Positions 6,678-15,332 of a stretch of DNA of 45,542 nt are shown here, one piece after another (positions within the stretch are counted from its first letter, which is position 1; the number at the start of each line of letters is the position of its first letter). The position numbers and the translations under genes were made by a program. The DNA lies in the NCBI RefSeq assembly GCF_000424585.1, contig NZ_AUKE01000025.1, forward strand, positions 1 to 45,542, in the 5' to 3' direction. A model generated the notes under the pieces. The model was not told the origin of the DNA and made no database searches. It worked only from the letters and a program-made list of their open reading frames with translations. The DNA comes from Butyrivibrio sp. MC2013. Lineage in GTDB: Bacteria; Bacillota; Clostridia; Lachnospirales; Lachnospiraceae.

Positions 6678-9600
6678 GAAATATAATTTCTCATTCGAAA
6701 CAATCATATGCTTAGTAATAGCTGTATTGGTATTTATCAAAGTCCTCACAGCCTTTGCCGGAAAGGGTCCGGGGCTTAGTCAGGACTATTTATTGTGCGA
6801 GCCCCTCAGCAATAACTGGTATCAGGTATTGGAAGACGGCAGGCGTCAAAGGGTTGAAGTGCCCGGGAGGGCAGTTGTTGAGAACCGGGGTTATACCATA
6901 ACTACAACTCTGCCTTTCGATATTGATGATCAGGACTGGATGGCTATCAGATCCTCTCTTCAGGATATCAGGATATATCTGGATGGTCAGTTGATCCGCT
7001 GCTATGATATCAACCAGAACAGCCGTAGATATGGCAACAATCCCAGCTTTTATGTTTTTACACAGGCTTCGTCTTCATGGAGCGGGAGAGTTCTTTCTAT
7101 CAAGTCGGAGACTGATTATGTAGGCTTTGCGGGTGTTATCAATGATGTCTATATAGGTACCCAGATGGGTATCTGGGCCATGTATGGCAAAAAAGACTGG
7201 CCAGGCATTGTATTGCCTACTATTGTTTTCCTCTTTGGCCTGGGATCTATAGTCCCTCTTGCTATCATCAGTATCAGGAATAAAAAAATCCGAAAGTACA
7301 TCTATATTTGTCTGGGAGTAGTCCTCTATGCTTCCTTTGAGCTTTGCGATTCGCATCTTCGCCAGCTTTTCTTTAATAATATCAATGCTGTAGCAGATGC
7401 ATCTTATATGTTTCTGATCGCGTGCCCCATTCCCTTTATGATCTGTCTTAATTATCTGCAAAAAGAGCGCTTCATGGCAGTCTATGAGATCCTGGAATTC
7501 ATGACCTTTATTACAGGTATCCTATGCTCATACCTGAGCTTTACAACAAGGCTCTCTTTTGCCAACAGTCTTCCCATCATGGTCGTTGTGATAATGATAG
7601 ATATTCTCTATATGCTCTTTACAGTTCAGAGAGATCTCTGGAATCATGAGGCAGAGGATTACAGGATACTGGCAGGTGGCTATATGTTCCTGGCGTTAAG
7701 TGTCATTGTAGGTGGGATACTCTATGGCATAGACAAGACCGCTTCACCCTTCGTACTGATCAATGTAGCTATCATAGCGCTGATGGTCAGAGGGATAGTA
7801 GATATTGTCAGGGATTACGGTAATGCTATCCAGGAAAAAGCTGTTGCAGAGCAGCTGGGCAATACCAAGGCAGGCTTTATAGCAGCTATGTCCCATGAGA
7901 TCAGGACTCCTGTCAATACCATCCTGGGTATGAATGAGATGATCCTTAGAGAGGGTACAGAGGCAGATATCCTTGATGATTCTAATCGTATCCGTCAGGC
8001 GGGTGAGAGCCTTTTGGTACTGATCAATAACGTCCTTGATTATTCCAGACTTGAATCCGGCAAGGCTCCGCTTTTAGAGGAGATATATGCTCCTTCTGTA
8101 AGTCTTGATCAGCTAAAGAGCCGTTATATAAATGCTGCATCAGATAAGGGGCTTGAACTGGACGTAGAAGGTGTGGGTGAAGCACCCGGGCTTTTAAAAG
8201 GTGATTATGACAAATTCCTGAGAGTAATAGATATCCTTATGGGTAATGCCATCAAGTTCACTGACAACGGAAAGGTAGAGCTGGAGCTGAGTACCGATTA
8301 TGCGATGGTGCAAAATTCGCCTTCGGATGAAGTGGTGGTCAATGTTAAGGTCAAGGATAATGGCAAGGGTATCCAGCCCGGAGATATTCAGTATATCTTT
8401 GATCCTTTTGAAAACATCCCCAATCTTGGCGGTGAATCGGGCATGAACCTGGGCATAGCCTACAAGATAGTGCAGCTCCTGGGCGGTGAGCTCAAGGTAT
8501 CATCAACTTATGGCAAGGGCTCGGTATTCTCTTTTTCCATAAAGCAAAGGACAGTGTCAGAAGGTGAAGCTTCTGCCTGGAATAAGCTTGTTGAGGAGGG
8601 TAGCCTTGATGAGGAAAAGGATAAACAGAGGAATGACACCGGTCATGTTCCCAACCTGCCCGGTGTCAGGATCCTGTGCGTTGATGATAATGAGATGAAC
8701 CTGACAGTTATAAGGGGGCTCCTTAAGAGAACACATGCTGATATAGTAACTGCCAGCAGCGGTATGGAGGCAGTGGAGACTGTAGCTCATCATGATTTTG
8801 ATATCATCCTTATGGATCATAGGATGCCCGGTATGGACGGCGAAGAGGCTATGAGGAGGATCAGGAGGATCTTCAAGGAAGGAAAGGGAAGGGCCGAGCC
8901 CTATATCATAGCGCTGACTGCCAATGAAGAAGAGGGTATCAGGACCAAATATATCCGTATGGGCTTTGATGATTATCTGGCAAAGCCTGTTAAGGATCAT
9001 TATCTTGATGAGATATTATGCAAATTTGAGACAAGTGATGCTGAAGCTGCAGATACAACGGGAGATGCTGATAAGAGCAAGGCTCCGGAAGATGATACCG
9101 CTGAATGCGAAAGGATCATAGACAAGATCAGGCAGTACGAGGCAATGGATGTGGAAAAGGGCCTGAAATACTGTGGTAACAAGCAGCTCTTTGTGGGGGC
9201 TGTCAAGGTATTTGTATCTGCTTCTCAGACCGGTATATCTGTGATCGATCAGACTTCCCAGGCTGAAGATATCTCTGAAGCAGCGATCAGGGTACATGCT
9301 CTCAAGACTAATGCCAGGATCATAGGCCTTCAGGCGCTCTCAGACCATGCAGCCTATCTGGAAAAGTGCTATGACGAGGGCAAAAATGATGAGTTCAAAA
9401 AGGGTATCCCGGACCTTCTCAATGAATATATAGCAGCAGCTGAGGTGCTGGGAATAGCTGTTATCAAGGATTATATAGAAGAAGATAAGGCAGAAGAGAC
9501 TGCAAAGGAAGCTATTTCAGAAGATGAACTTCAGGATGCCTATGAAGCTATCAGAGAATGCGCATCCGGTCTTGATTTTGACACACTTGAGGACATAATC

Positions 9601-9714
9601 GCAGAGCTTGAAAATTATGAGCTCTCTCCCGAAGATAAGGACAAAGTTGCAAAGATCAAAGAAAAGTCAATGTATGCTGACAGCGGAGCAATCCTGGAAA
9701 TACTGGAGTCTTAA
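6670..9714 (+). CDS. Membrane hybrid histidine kinase (7TM input, HisKA, HATPase, REC, HPt)
   Basis: The ATG at 6670 is preferred: it overlaps the larB stop by 8 bases, follows AGAGG closely, and puts a membrane segment (11-30) at the N-terminus. An extracytoplasmic beta-rich domain (about 40-175) is followed by about seven hydrophobic segments (180-380), like 7TMR-DISM receptors. Next come HisKA with His409 in SHEIRTP, an ATPase domain (N-box GNAIKF; G1 DNGKGI), a receiver with Asp716 (LMDHRMPGMDG), and an HPt with His876 (VHALKTNAR). All phosphorelay residues are present. The G2 box reads GESGMNLGIA, unlike GTGLGLAI. The 1,014-residue protein is a paralog of the next gene, which starts 3 bases after its stop. 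Confidence 0.88.
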   Translation: MNKKYNFSFETIICLVIAVLVFIKVLTAFAGKGPGLSQDYLLCEPLSNNWYQVLEDGRRQRVEVPGRAVVENRGYTITTTLPFDIDDQDWMAIRSSLQDIRIYLDGQLIRCYDINQNSRRYGNNPSFYVFTQASSSWSGRVLSIKSETDYVGFAGVINDVYIGTQMGIWAMYGKKDWPGIVLPTIVFLFGLGSIVPLAIISIRNKKIRKYIYICLGVVLYASFELCDSHLRQLFFNNINAVADASYMFLIACPIPFMICLNYLQKERFMAVYEILEFMTFITGILCSYLSFTTRLSFANSLPIMVVVIMIDILYMLFTVQRDLWNHEAEDYRILAGGYMFLALSVIVGGILYGIDKTASPFVLINVAIIALMVRGIVDIVRDYGNAIQEKAVAEQLGNTKAGFIAAMSHEIRTPVNTILGMNEMILREGTEADILDDSNRIRQAGESLLVLINNVLDYSRLESGKAPLLEEIYAPSVSLDQLKSRYINAASDKGLELDVEGVGEAPGLLKGDYDKFLRVIDILMGNAIKFTDNGKVELELSTDYAMVQNSPSDEVVVNVKVKDNGKGIQPGDIQYIFDPFENIPNLGGESGMNLGIAYKIVQLLGGELKVSSTYGKGSVFSFSIKQRTVSEGEASAWNKLVEEGSLDEEKDKQRNDTGHVPNLPGVRILCVDDNEMNLTVIRGLLKRTHADIVTASSGMEAVETVAHHDFDIILMDHRMPGMDGEEAMRRIRRIFKEGKGRAEPYIIALTANEEEGIRTKYIRMGFDDYLAKPVKDHYLDEILCKFETSDAEAADTTGDADKSKAPEDDTAECERIIDKIRQYEAMDVEKGLKYCGNKQLFVGAVKVFVSASQTGISVIDQTSQAEDISEAAIRVHALKTNARIIGLQALSDHAAYLEKCYDEGKNDEFKKGIPDLLNEYIAAAEVLGIAVIKDYIEEDKAEETAKEAISEDELQDAYEAIRECASGLDFDTLEDIIAELENYELSPEDKDKVAKIKEKSMYADSGAILEILES

Positions 9715-9717
9715 GCT

Positions 9718-12111
9718 ATGGATAAAGCAAAACGAGGCTTTAAACTGAATATCAGGGCTATCTCTGCGGGAGGATTCTTTTTTCTCGTTTTTCTGGTATA
9801 TGTCATGGTGCTGGGAAGACAGATCAGTAGGCAGAATCAGACCAGAAGCTATGAGTTTGACGTGGTAAACTTTGACAACGGCTGGGAAATGGAATATCCA
9901 AATGGGTCCAGAATGCCTGTAATGGTGCCTTCCAGGATATATACCAGAGACGGCTCCACCAGGATAGTGAACAGACTGCCCGAGAATCTTGGAAGAGATA
10001 CATGGCTGTCTGTATTTGGCTGTGTTCAGGAAGTGACCATATATGTAGATGGTAAGGTCAGGACCGAGTATTCTATCAGACCCGGCAAAAGAGGTATTGG
10101 ATCCCGCACCAGTCCTACAGCATACATATTTGCAGAGCTTTATGATGAGGATGCCGGCAAAGAAGTGATGATAGAGACCATGTCTGATTCTATCTTCTCG
10201 GGCACCCTGGGAGATGTATACCTTGGTACCCAGGCGGGAATTTGGAAGATGTACTCTGAGGAACATTTTTCCACCACACTTATCAGTATGATCCTGGCTG
10301 TGATAGCAGTCACAACCCTGATCATAGCGCTTTATGTATATATCAGATCAGGAAGAGCAGAGGACTTCCTATATATCTCTCTTGGCTTTTCTGCGACTAT
10401 CATTTGGAGAGTATTATCATCGCCTAATAACAATACCTTTATGCAGCTGGAAGTCAGAGATCTGGGCGGCTCCTTTGAAGCAGCTTTCCAGTGTCTGGTA
10501 TTCATAGGAATACCTTTCCTTTGCTTTGCAGATGTTATTCAGGAGAAGAGGTATCACAGGGCATACTCGGGAAGCGTGGCCATATATTCAGTGTGGGGAA
10601 TAGTCCTGTCAATATTGAATTATGCAGGTATTGCATATTTTGCAGGCGTGATCATGCTGATACTCATGCCCATAGTCCTGACAGTAGTCACCATAACCGT
10701 GTGTACTGTCCTTGATGCCAGGAAGGGCCTGGTGCGTCGCTACTATATCATAGCCTGGGGCTTTGCTTTCTTTGTACTGACTGTTGTGCTGGAGCTTTTG
10801 CGCCAGTCTGTCAGATTCTTTGCACCCCTTCAGGAAATATACGGCTATGGCCTCCTTGGGCTGATGCTGGCGGTTGTATTCTCTGCTGTCAATGATATGA
10901 TAGGTGCTCAGAATGCCAAGCTCATAGCAGAGAGAGCTGATGAAAAGAAATCTGACTTTATGACACTTATGTCACACAGGATCAGAACCCCTGTAAATAC
11001 TATTTCGGGAATGAGTCAGATCATAGAAAAGAAAACTTCAGAGCCTGTGATCAGAGAATATGCCTACAGTATCAGAAATGCTGTAAGAGTATTGATGTCC
11101 CTTATTGAGGATATGCTGGATGCAGGCAGGGCTGAGAAGGGTGAGCTATCGATCAAGAGAAGGCAATATGCCATAAGGGATGTACTGGAGGACTGTCTTG
11201 GACTACTTAAGACTACTGCAGGCAGAAAGGGTCTGGAGCTGGAGACCCTTATAGATCAGAATCTGCCTTCCATCCTGGAGGGTGATGATGTGAGGATCAG
11301 GCAGGTCATCACCAATATACTTACCAATGCAGTGAAATATACCAATTTTGGTAAAGTTACCTTTGTGATGTCAGGTGAAAGAAGTGGAGAAAATACCATT
11401 ATCCTGACAGTCAAGGTCAAGGATACCGGTATCGGTATCAAAGAGGAGGATCTGGGCGAGATATTCTCCAGCTACAACAGAGCGGATGAAGGCGGAGTCA
11501 GACATATTGAAGGTACGGGCCTTGGACTCTTTATCACCAAGAGGCTGGTAGATCTCATGGAAGGTGATATCAGTGTAAAGAGTAAATATATGGAGGGCTC
11601 TACCTTTACGATCAGGCTTCCCCAGAGGATCATAGATATAAAGCCTATAGGTGACATGGATGTGGACTGGAGAAAGAAGGAAACGGGAGCTGCCCTCACG
11701 CCGCACCTTAGGGCACCGGATGCCAGGATACTGGTAGTGGATGACAACAATATGAATCTGGAAGTATTTGCGGGACTTCTGGAGGATTCCCAGATCACCA
11801 TAGATAAAGCGGGAGGCGGCCAGGAAGCTATAGATATGGCATCCTGGGCCAAGTATGATCTGATCTTTATGGATCACATGATGCCCCATCCTGACGGTAT
11901 TGAGGCTTTCCATAAGATCAGAGATGATCTGGATTCGCCCAATATGAATACTCCATTTATTGCTCTTACTGCCAATGCCGTGCCGGGAGCCAGGCAGATG
12001 TATTTGGAAGAGGGATTTGCCGAATATCTTTCCAAGCCTGTTGATTTTGATACTTTGGAAAAGGCGCTGCTAAGCTTCCTTCCTGATGACAAGAAGATAT
12101 TGACCTACTAA
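9718..12111 (+). CDS. Membrane hybrid histidine kinase (7TM input, HisKA, HATPase, REC), paralog of upstream gene
   Basis: The 797-residue protein shares the layout and input domain of its neighbour: GDVYLGTQAGIWKMY (165-179) matches the neighbour's NDVYIGTQMGIWAMY. A signal-anchor (15-33) is followed by an extracytoplasmic domain, then membrane segments (185-395). The HisKA box reads SHRIRTP with His420, so the acidic residue normally next to the His (E or D, needed for phosphotransfer) is Arg421. The ATPase domain looks intact (NILTNAVKYT, DTGIGI, GTGLGLFITKRL). The receiver has Asp719 (FMDHMMP). No HPt follows. It may act with the upstream kinase as a heteromer or use another HPt; this is inference. 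It is separated from the upstream gene by 3 bases. Confidence 0.87.
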   Translation: MDKAKRGFKLNIRAISAGGFFFLVFLVYVMVLGRQISRQNQTRSYEFDVVNFDNGWEMEYPNGSRMPVMVPSRIYTRDGSTRIVNRLPENLGRDTWLSVFGCVQEVTIYVDGKVRTEYSIRPGKRGIGSRTSPTAYIFAELYDEDAGKEVMIETMSDSIFSGTLGDVYLGTQAGIWKMYSEEHFSTTLISMILAVIAVTTLIIALYVYIRSGRAEDFLYISLGFSATIIWRVLSSPNNNTFMQLEVRDLGGSFEAAFQCLVFIGIPFLCFADVIQEKRYHRAYSGSVAIYSVWGIVLSILNYAGIAYFAGVIMLILMPIVLTVVTITVCTVLDARKGLVRRYYIIAWGFAFFVLTVVLELLRQSVRFFAPLQEIYGYGLLGLMLAVVFSAVNDMIGAQNAKLIAERADEKKSDFMTLMSHRIRTPVNTISGMSQIIEKKTSEPVIREYAYSIRNAVRVLMSLIEDMLDAGRAEKGELSIKRRQYAIRDVLEDCLGLLKTTAGRKGLELETLIDQNLPSILEGDDVRIRQVITNILTNAVKYTNFGKVTFVMSGERSGENTIILTVKVKDTGIGIKEEDLGEIFSSYNRADEGGVRHIEGTGLGLFITKRLVDLMEGDISVKSKYMEGSTFTIRLPQRIIDIKPIGDMDVDWRKKETGAALTPHLRAPDARILVVDDNNMNLEVFAGLLEDSQITIDKAGGGQEAIDMASWAKYDLIFMDHMMPHPDGIEAFHKIRDDLDSPNMNTPFIALTANAVPGARQMYLEEGFAEYLSKPVDFDTLEKALLSFLPDDKKILTY

Positions 12112-12132
12112 TGCAGGCTGCAGCTTATATGA

Positions 12133-12166
12133 AAGGTCCAGAGAGTGATACTCTTTGGACTTTTTT
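12133..12166 (+). terminator. Rho-independent terminator after the hybrid kinases
   Basis: AAGGTCCAGAGAGT (12133-12146) pairs with ACTCTTTGGACTT (12150-12162) with one bulged G and one G-T pair, then a T-run to 12166. It ends the larB-kinase operon. Confidence 0.85.
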
Positions 12167-12251
12167 ATTGCTCTTATGGTGTTCAAATGAGAGAAAATAG
12201 AGTATATTTATATGCTGAAAGTAAGCATTTATTATAGCGCGGAGGAATAAT

Positions 12252-12479
12252 ATGGAACGACTTATAGAGATCCTTGAGGAAGTAAAGGAAGATGTGGATT
12301 TTAGTGTAGAAACAGCTCTTATAGATGACGGTATACTGGATTCATTTGATATACTGCAGATCATCTCTGCACTGAATGAAGAGTATGATATCTCCATTCC
12401 TGCATCTGAGATAGTACCTGCTAATTTCAACAGTGCCCAGGGGCTCTATGATATGGTGCAGCGCCTGCTTGAGGACTAA
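12252..12479 (+). CDS. Acyl carrier protein (stand-alone)
   Basis: The 75-residue acidic, all-helical protein carries the phosphopantetheine site in DDGILDSFDIL, with Ser at about residue 32. The DSF form is like that in DltC-type and specialised carriers rather than the DSL of AcpP. A strong GGAGG (12240-12244) precedes the ATG. No synthase, ligase or thioesterase is adjacent, so its acyl group and partner cannot be named. The next gene starts 9 bases after its stop, so it is the first gene of an operon with alaX and azlCD. Confidence 0.88.
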   Translation: MERLIEILEEVKEDVDFSVETALIDDGILDSFDILQIISALNEEYDISIPASEIVPANFNSAQGLYDMVQRLLED

Positions 12480-12488
12480 ATAAGGGCT

Positions 12489-13703
12489 ATGGATAATATT
12501 AAAGAGACTATCAGTTTATATGATGAGGATGCCTACCTGTCAGAATTTACAGCCAGAGTCCTTAGCTGCAGTCCCTGCAGTGAAAGAGAGGGCCTTTATG
12601 AAGTGATCCTGGACAGGACAGCTTTTTTTCCTGAAGAGGGCGGACAAGAGCCTGACAGAGGAAGTCTGGGACAGGCAGCTGTTGTGGATGTGCAGATAAG
12701 GAGTTTGGAGCAGCCTGGCGGCGATATAATAGTCCACTATCTGGATGCACCAGTGGAAGAAGGAGCCGAGGTAGAGGGCAGGATCGATTTTGAGCACCGC
12801 TTTGATCAGATGCAGCAGCATTCCGGTGAGCATATATTTTCGGGCATTACCCATAGTCTGTACGGCTATGATAATGTGGGCTTTAGCCTTTCGGGAAACG
12901 GTGTGACCATGGATTTTTCGGGTCCTCTTACCGATGAGCAGGTCCTGGATATAGAGCACAGGGTCATGGAAGTGATATGTCGCAATCTGGAGATAGAGAT
13001 ATCCTGGCCTGACAAGGAGACTCTTGATAAGCTGGAATACCGCAGTAAGAAAGAGCTCACAGGCAGAGTCAGGATCGTGACTATCCCGGGAGTGGATGTG
13101 TGCGCCTGTTGCGCTCCCCACGTGAGAAGGACAGGAGAGATAGGTTTTCTCAAGGTCGTTGACAGGATCAATTACAAGGGCGGCTGCAGAGTTAGCATAG
13201 AATGCGGGCACCGCGCTCTTAAGACCATGGATCATGAGCACGGCCTGCTAAAGGCTATCGCCCGTGATATGAGTACCGGTATAGATCAGATTGCAGACAG
13301 GCTGGATAAAATGTCTGCTGAAAAGGCTGAGCTCTCTGCCAGATTATCACAGCTGTCAGTCAGGCTCATGGAGGCAAAGATAGGGGAAATCCCTGATAGT
13401 CAGGCAAATGTCTGCCTCTTTGAAGAAGGCCTGGACATGAAACAGATGCAGACAGCGGTCAATATGCTGGTCAGAAAGCACAGCGGATATTGCTGCGTGT
13501 TCAATCGCAGCGGCGATGATTTTAAATATGTTGTTGGCATCTCTTCGGGAGATGCCAGAGAGGCGGCAGCTATGCTCAGGGACAAGTTTGGGGCAAGAGG
13601 CGGCGGTTCTGCTCTTATGATCCAGGGTAGTATGCCCCTCGCCAAGGAAGCTGATATCATAGCTGCTATTGATGACTTAGGAGGAAGCCGGGGAATTGAA
13701 TAA
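12489..13703 (+). CDS. Alanyl-tRNA editing protein, AlaX-L type
   Basis: The protein hydrolyses mischarged seryl- or glycyl-tRNA(Ala) in trans. The 404 residues hold an AlaRS-like beta-barrel (1-100), the editing domain with the zinc ligands His111 and His115 (HSGEH) and Cys207 and His211 (CCAPH), and a C-terminal DHHA1-like region (about 250-400) ending with a GARGGGSALMIQG block. This is the long form, AlaX-L. The preceding gene encodes an acyl carrier protein and the following one AzlC, whose TTG start overlaps its stop by 8 bases. A GAATAAGGG-like site lies before the ATG. The link with amino-acid export is a context inference. Confidence 0.9.
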   Translation: MDNIKETISLYDEDAYLSEFTARVLSCSPCSEREGLYEVILDRTAFFPEEGGQEPDRGSLGQAAVVDVQIRSLEQPGGDIIVHYLDAPVEEGAEVEGRIDFEHRFDQMQQHSGEHIFSGITHSLYGYDNVGFSLSGNGVTMDFSGPLTDEQVLDIEHRVMEVICRNLEIEISWPDKETLDKLEYRSKKELTGRVRIVTIPGVDVCACCAPHVRRTGEIGFLKVVDRINYKGGCRVSIECGHRALKTMDHEHGLLKAIARDMSTGIDQIADRLDKMSAEKAELSARLSQLSVRLMEAKIGEIPDSQANVCLFEEGLDMKQMQTAVNMLVRKHSGYCCVFNRSGDDFKYVVGISSGDAREAAAMLRDKFGARGGGSALMIQGSMPLAKEADIIAAIDDLGGSRGIE

Positions 13704-14418
13704 GGGAAAAGGTTTTATTGACGGGCTTAGAGACGGCATTCCCATTTGCATGGGCTACCTGGCTGTGAGCTTTGCATTTGGCATAGCTGCTTCGGAAAAG
13801 GGACTTAGTACGATTCAGGCAGTGGTAATGTCCTTCACTAATGTGACCAGCGCAGGGCAGTATGCTTCGCTGGATTCTATAAGAGATAACGTATCTCTCC
13901 TGGAAATGGCTCTCTTACAGCTGATCATCAACCTGAGATATCTGCTCATGAGCACAGCACTTACCCAGAAGCTGGATCAGAAGACTTCTATCCTGCACAG
14001 GATGGGTATCGCATATGGCGTGACTGATGAGATATTTGCAATGAGTGTACTTGTCAAAGGACAACTAAGTCCGTTCTATTCCTATGGACTTATTGCAGTA
14101 TCTCTGGCTGGATGGACCTTTGGTACTTTCCTTGGAGCCTTTGCGGGACAGGTGCTGCCCACGCTTGTCATAGCGTGCCTTGGACTGGCTATATATGGTA
14201 TGTTCATAGCTATCATCATACCCCCTGCCAGAGAGAGGAAGAGCGTGATGGCAGTGGTAGCTGCATCCATGCTCCTGTCACTTGTATTGACATTTCTCCC
14301 CGAAGACTTTAGGCTTTCTTCGGGTATGAGGATCATAGTGATCACACTTATAGTAAGTGCGGCTGCTGCATTCCTGGCTCCTATCCCTGATGAAGACAAG
14401 GAGGGCCGCGATGCATAA
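13696..14418 (+). CDS. azlC: AzlC-family branched-chain amino acid exporter subunit
   Basis: The 240-residue membrane protein matches the AzlC family: GIPICMGYLAVSFAFGI near the N-terminus, TSAGQYA (about 50-56) and INLRYLLM (about 75-82), with about six hydrophobic segments. It works with AzlD, which follows and overlaps, to export branched-chain amino acids. The likely start is TTG at 13696, overlapping the alaX stop by 8 bases; a later ATG at 13750 would remove the conserved N-terminal part. It ends with an acidic DEDKEGRDA tail. Confidence 0.88.
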   Translation: MNKGKGFIDGLRDGIPICMGYLAVSFAFGIAASEKGLSTIQAVVMSFTNVTSAGQYASLDSIRDNVSLLEMALLQLIINLRYLLMSTALTQKLDQKTSILHRMGIAYGVTDEIFAMSVLVKGQLSPFYSYGLIAVSLAGWTFGTFLGAFAGQVLPTLVIACLGLAIYGMFIAIIIPPARERKSVMAVVAASMLLSLVLTFLPEDFRLSSGMRIIVITLIVSAAAAFLAPIPDEDKEGRDA

Positions 14419-14728
14419 CGTATACAGCTATATACTTGTAATGGCTCTTGTGACCTACGCTATAAGGGTCCTGCCCCTTACTTTGATAAGGCGCAGGATC
14501 GAGAGCAGTTTTTTGAGATCCTTTCTATACTATGTACCTTTTGCAACCTTGGCAGCCATGACTTTTCCGGCTATCTTTATGGGAGACGGGATCAGCATAT
14601 GGGCTGCAGCAGCAGGCTTTTTGACAGCACTCATACTGGCATACCGGGGCAAGAGTCTCCTTGTGGTGGCTGCATCTGCCTGCGGAGCGGCGCTTATGGT
14701 ACAACTTATGATTAATGTGATACAATGA
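14411..14728 (+). CDS. azlD: AzlD-family amino acid transport subunit
   Basis: The 105-residue hydrophobic protein contains AIRVLPLTLIRRR and YVPFATLAAMTFPAI, typical of AzlD, and four membrane segments. The start at 14411 is set by GGAGGG (14400-14405) 5 bases before it and overlaps the azlC stop by 8 bases. It completes the two-subunit exporter. A MITE-like remnant begins two bases after its stop. Confidence 0.9.
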   Translation: MHNVYSYILVMALVTYAIRVLPLTLIRRRIESSFLRSFLYYVPFATLAAMTFPAIFMGDGISIWAAAAGFLTALILAYRGKSLLVVAASACGAALMVQLMINVIQ

Positions 14729-14729
14729 C

Positions 14730-14768
14730 ATGACGTAAGAGTCAAAAGTTATTTCGGCACTATGTCAT
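14730..14768. mobile_element. Short remnant related to the MITE-like family
   Basis: The sequence ATGACGTAAGAGTCAAAAGT (14730-14749) matches the terminal repeat of the 5700 and 20383 elements with one mismatch, and the segment ends with GTCAT, the complement of its first bases. Only about 39 bases remain, so it is a solo end or a short internal deletion. It lies between azlD and ispF. Confidence 0.5.
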
Positions 14769-14795
14769 GCCTGGAATTGCATGTGGAGGATTATC

Positions 14796-15332
14796 GTGAG
14801 AATAGGAATGGGATATGATGTGCATCGCCTTGTGGAAGGACGAAAGTTGATCATAGGCGGTGTTGACATACCATATGAGAAGGGTCTGGATGGCCATTCG
14901 GATGCGGATGTGCTGCTCCATGCCATTATGGATGCGCTCCTTGGCGCAGCTGCTCTTGGAGATATTGGCAAGCTGTTTCCCGATACGGATCCGGCATTCA
15001 AGGGAGCCGATTCCTTGAAGCTCCTTGAGGAAGTGGGCAAGAGACTTGCAGATGAGTGCTTCTTTATAGAAAATATTGATGCTACTATCATAGCTCAGAG
15101 GCCCAAGATGAGGCCTTATATAGATGAAATGAGAAAAAATATAGCCGGGGCTCTTGAGATAGATATATCTCAGGTAAATGTGAAGGCTACTACGGAAGAA
15201 GGCCTGGGCTTTACAGGTACGGGAGAGGGTATATCCTCTCAGGCTATATGCCTGCTTACCATGCCCATGGACAGTGCATCTACCAATATGTCACCCTGCT
15301 GCGGCAGCTGCCCCAAGAAAGGATCGTTATGA
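14796..15332 (+). CDS. ispF: 2-C-methyl-D-erythritol 2,4-cyclodiphosphate synthase
   Basis: IspF forms the cyclodiphosphate in the MEP isoprenoid route. GTG at 14796 is the start because GGAGG (14785-14789) precedes it by 6 bases; an ATG at 14781 would put that site inside the gene. Metal ligands Asp8, His10 (GYDVHRL) and His42 are present, as are [19 protein letters not shown] and [15 protein letters not shown]. The core ends near residue 155; a tail to residue 178 ([18 protein letters not shown]) is rich in Cys and unusual. The stop overlaps the cysS start (ATGA). Confidence 0.93.
   Translation: MRIGMGYDVHRLVEGRKLIIGGVDIPYEKGLDGHSDADVLLHAIMDALLGAAALGDIGKLFPDTDPAFKGADSLKLLEEVGKRLADECFFIENIDATIIAQRPKMRPYIDEMRKNIAGALEIDISQVNVKATTEEGLGFTGTGEGISSQAICLLTMPMDSASTNMSPCCGSCPKKGSL

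Noticed and set aside
12540..13241. Long minus-strand open frame of 233 codons inside alaX
   Set aside because: It lies opposite a well-conserved AlaX protein and its translation has no recognisable domain.
15248..15328. N-terminal extension of cysS
   Set aside because: It lies within ispF in another frame; GAAAGGA and the ATGA overlap support the start at 15329.
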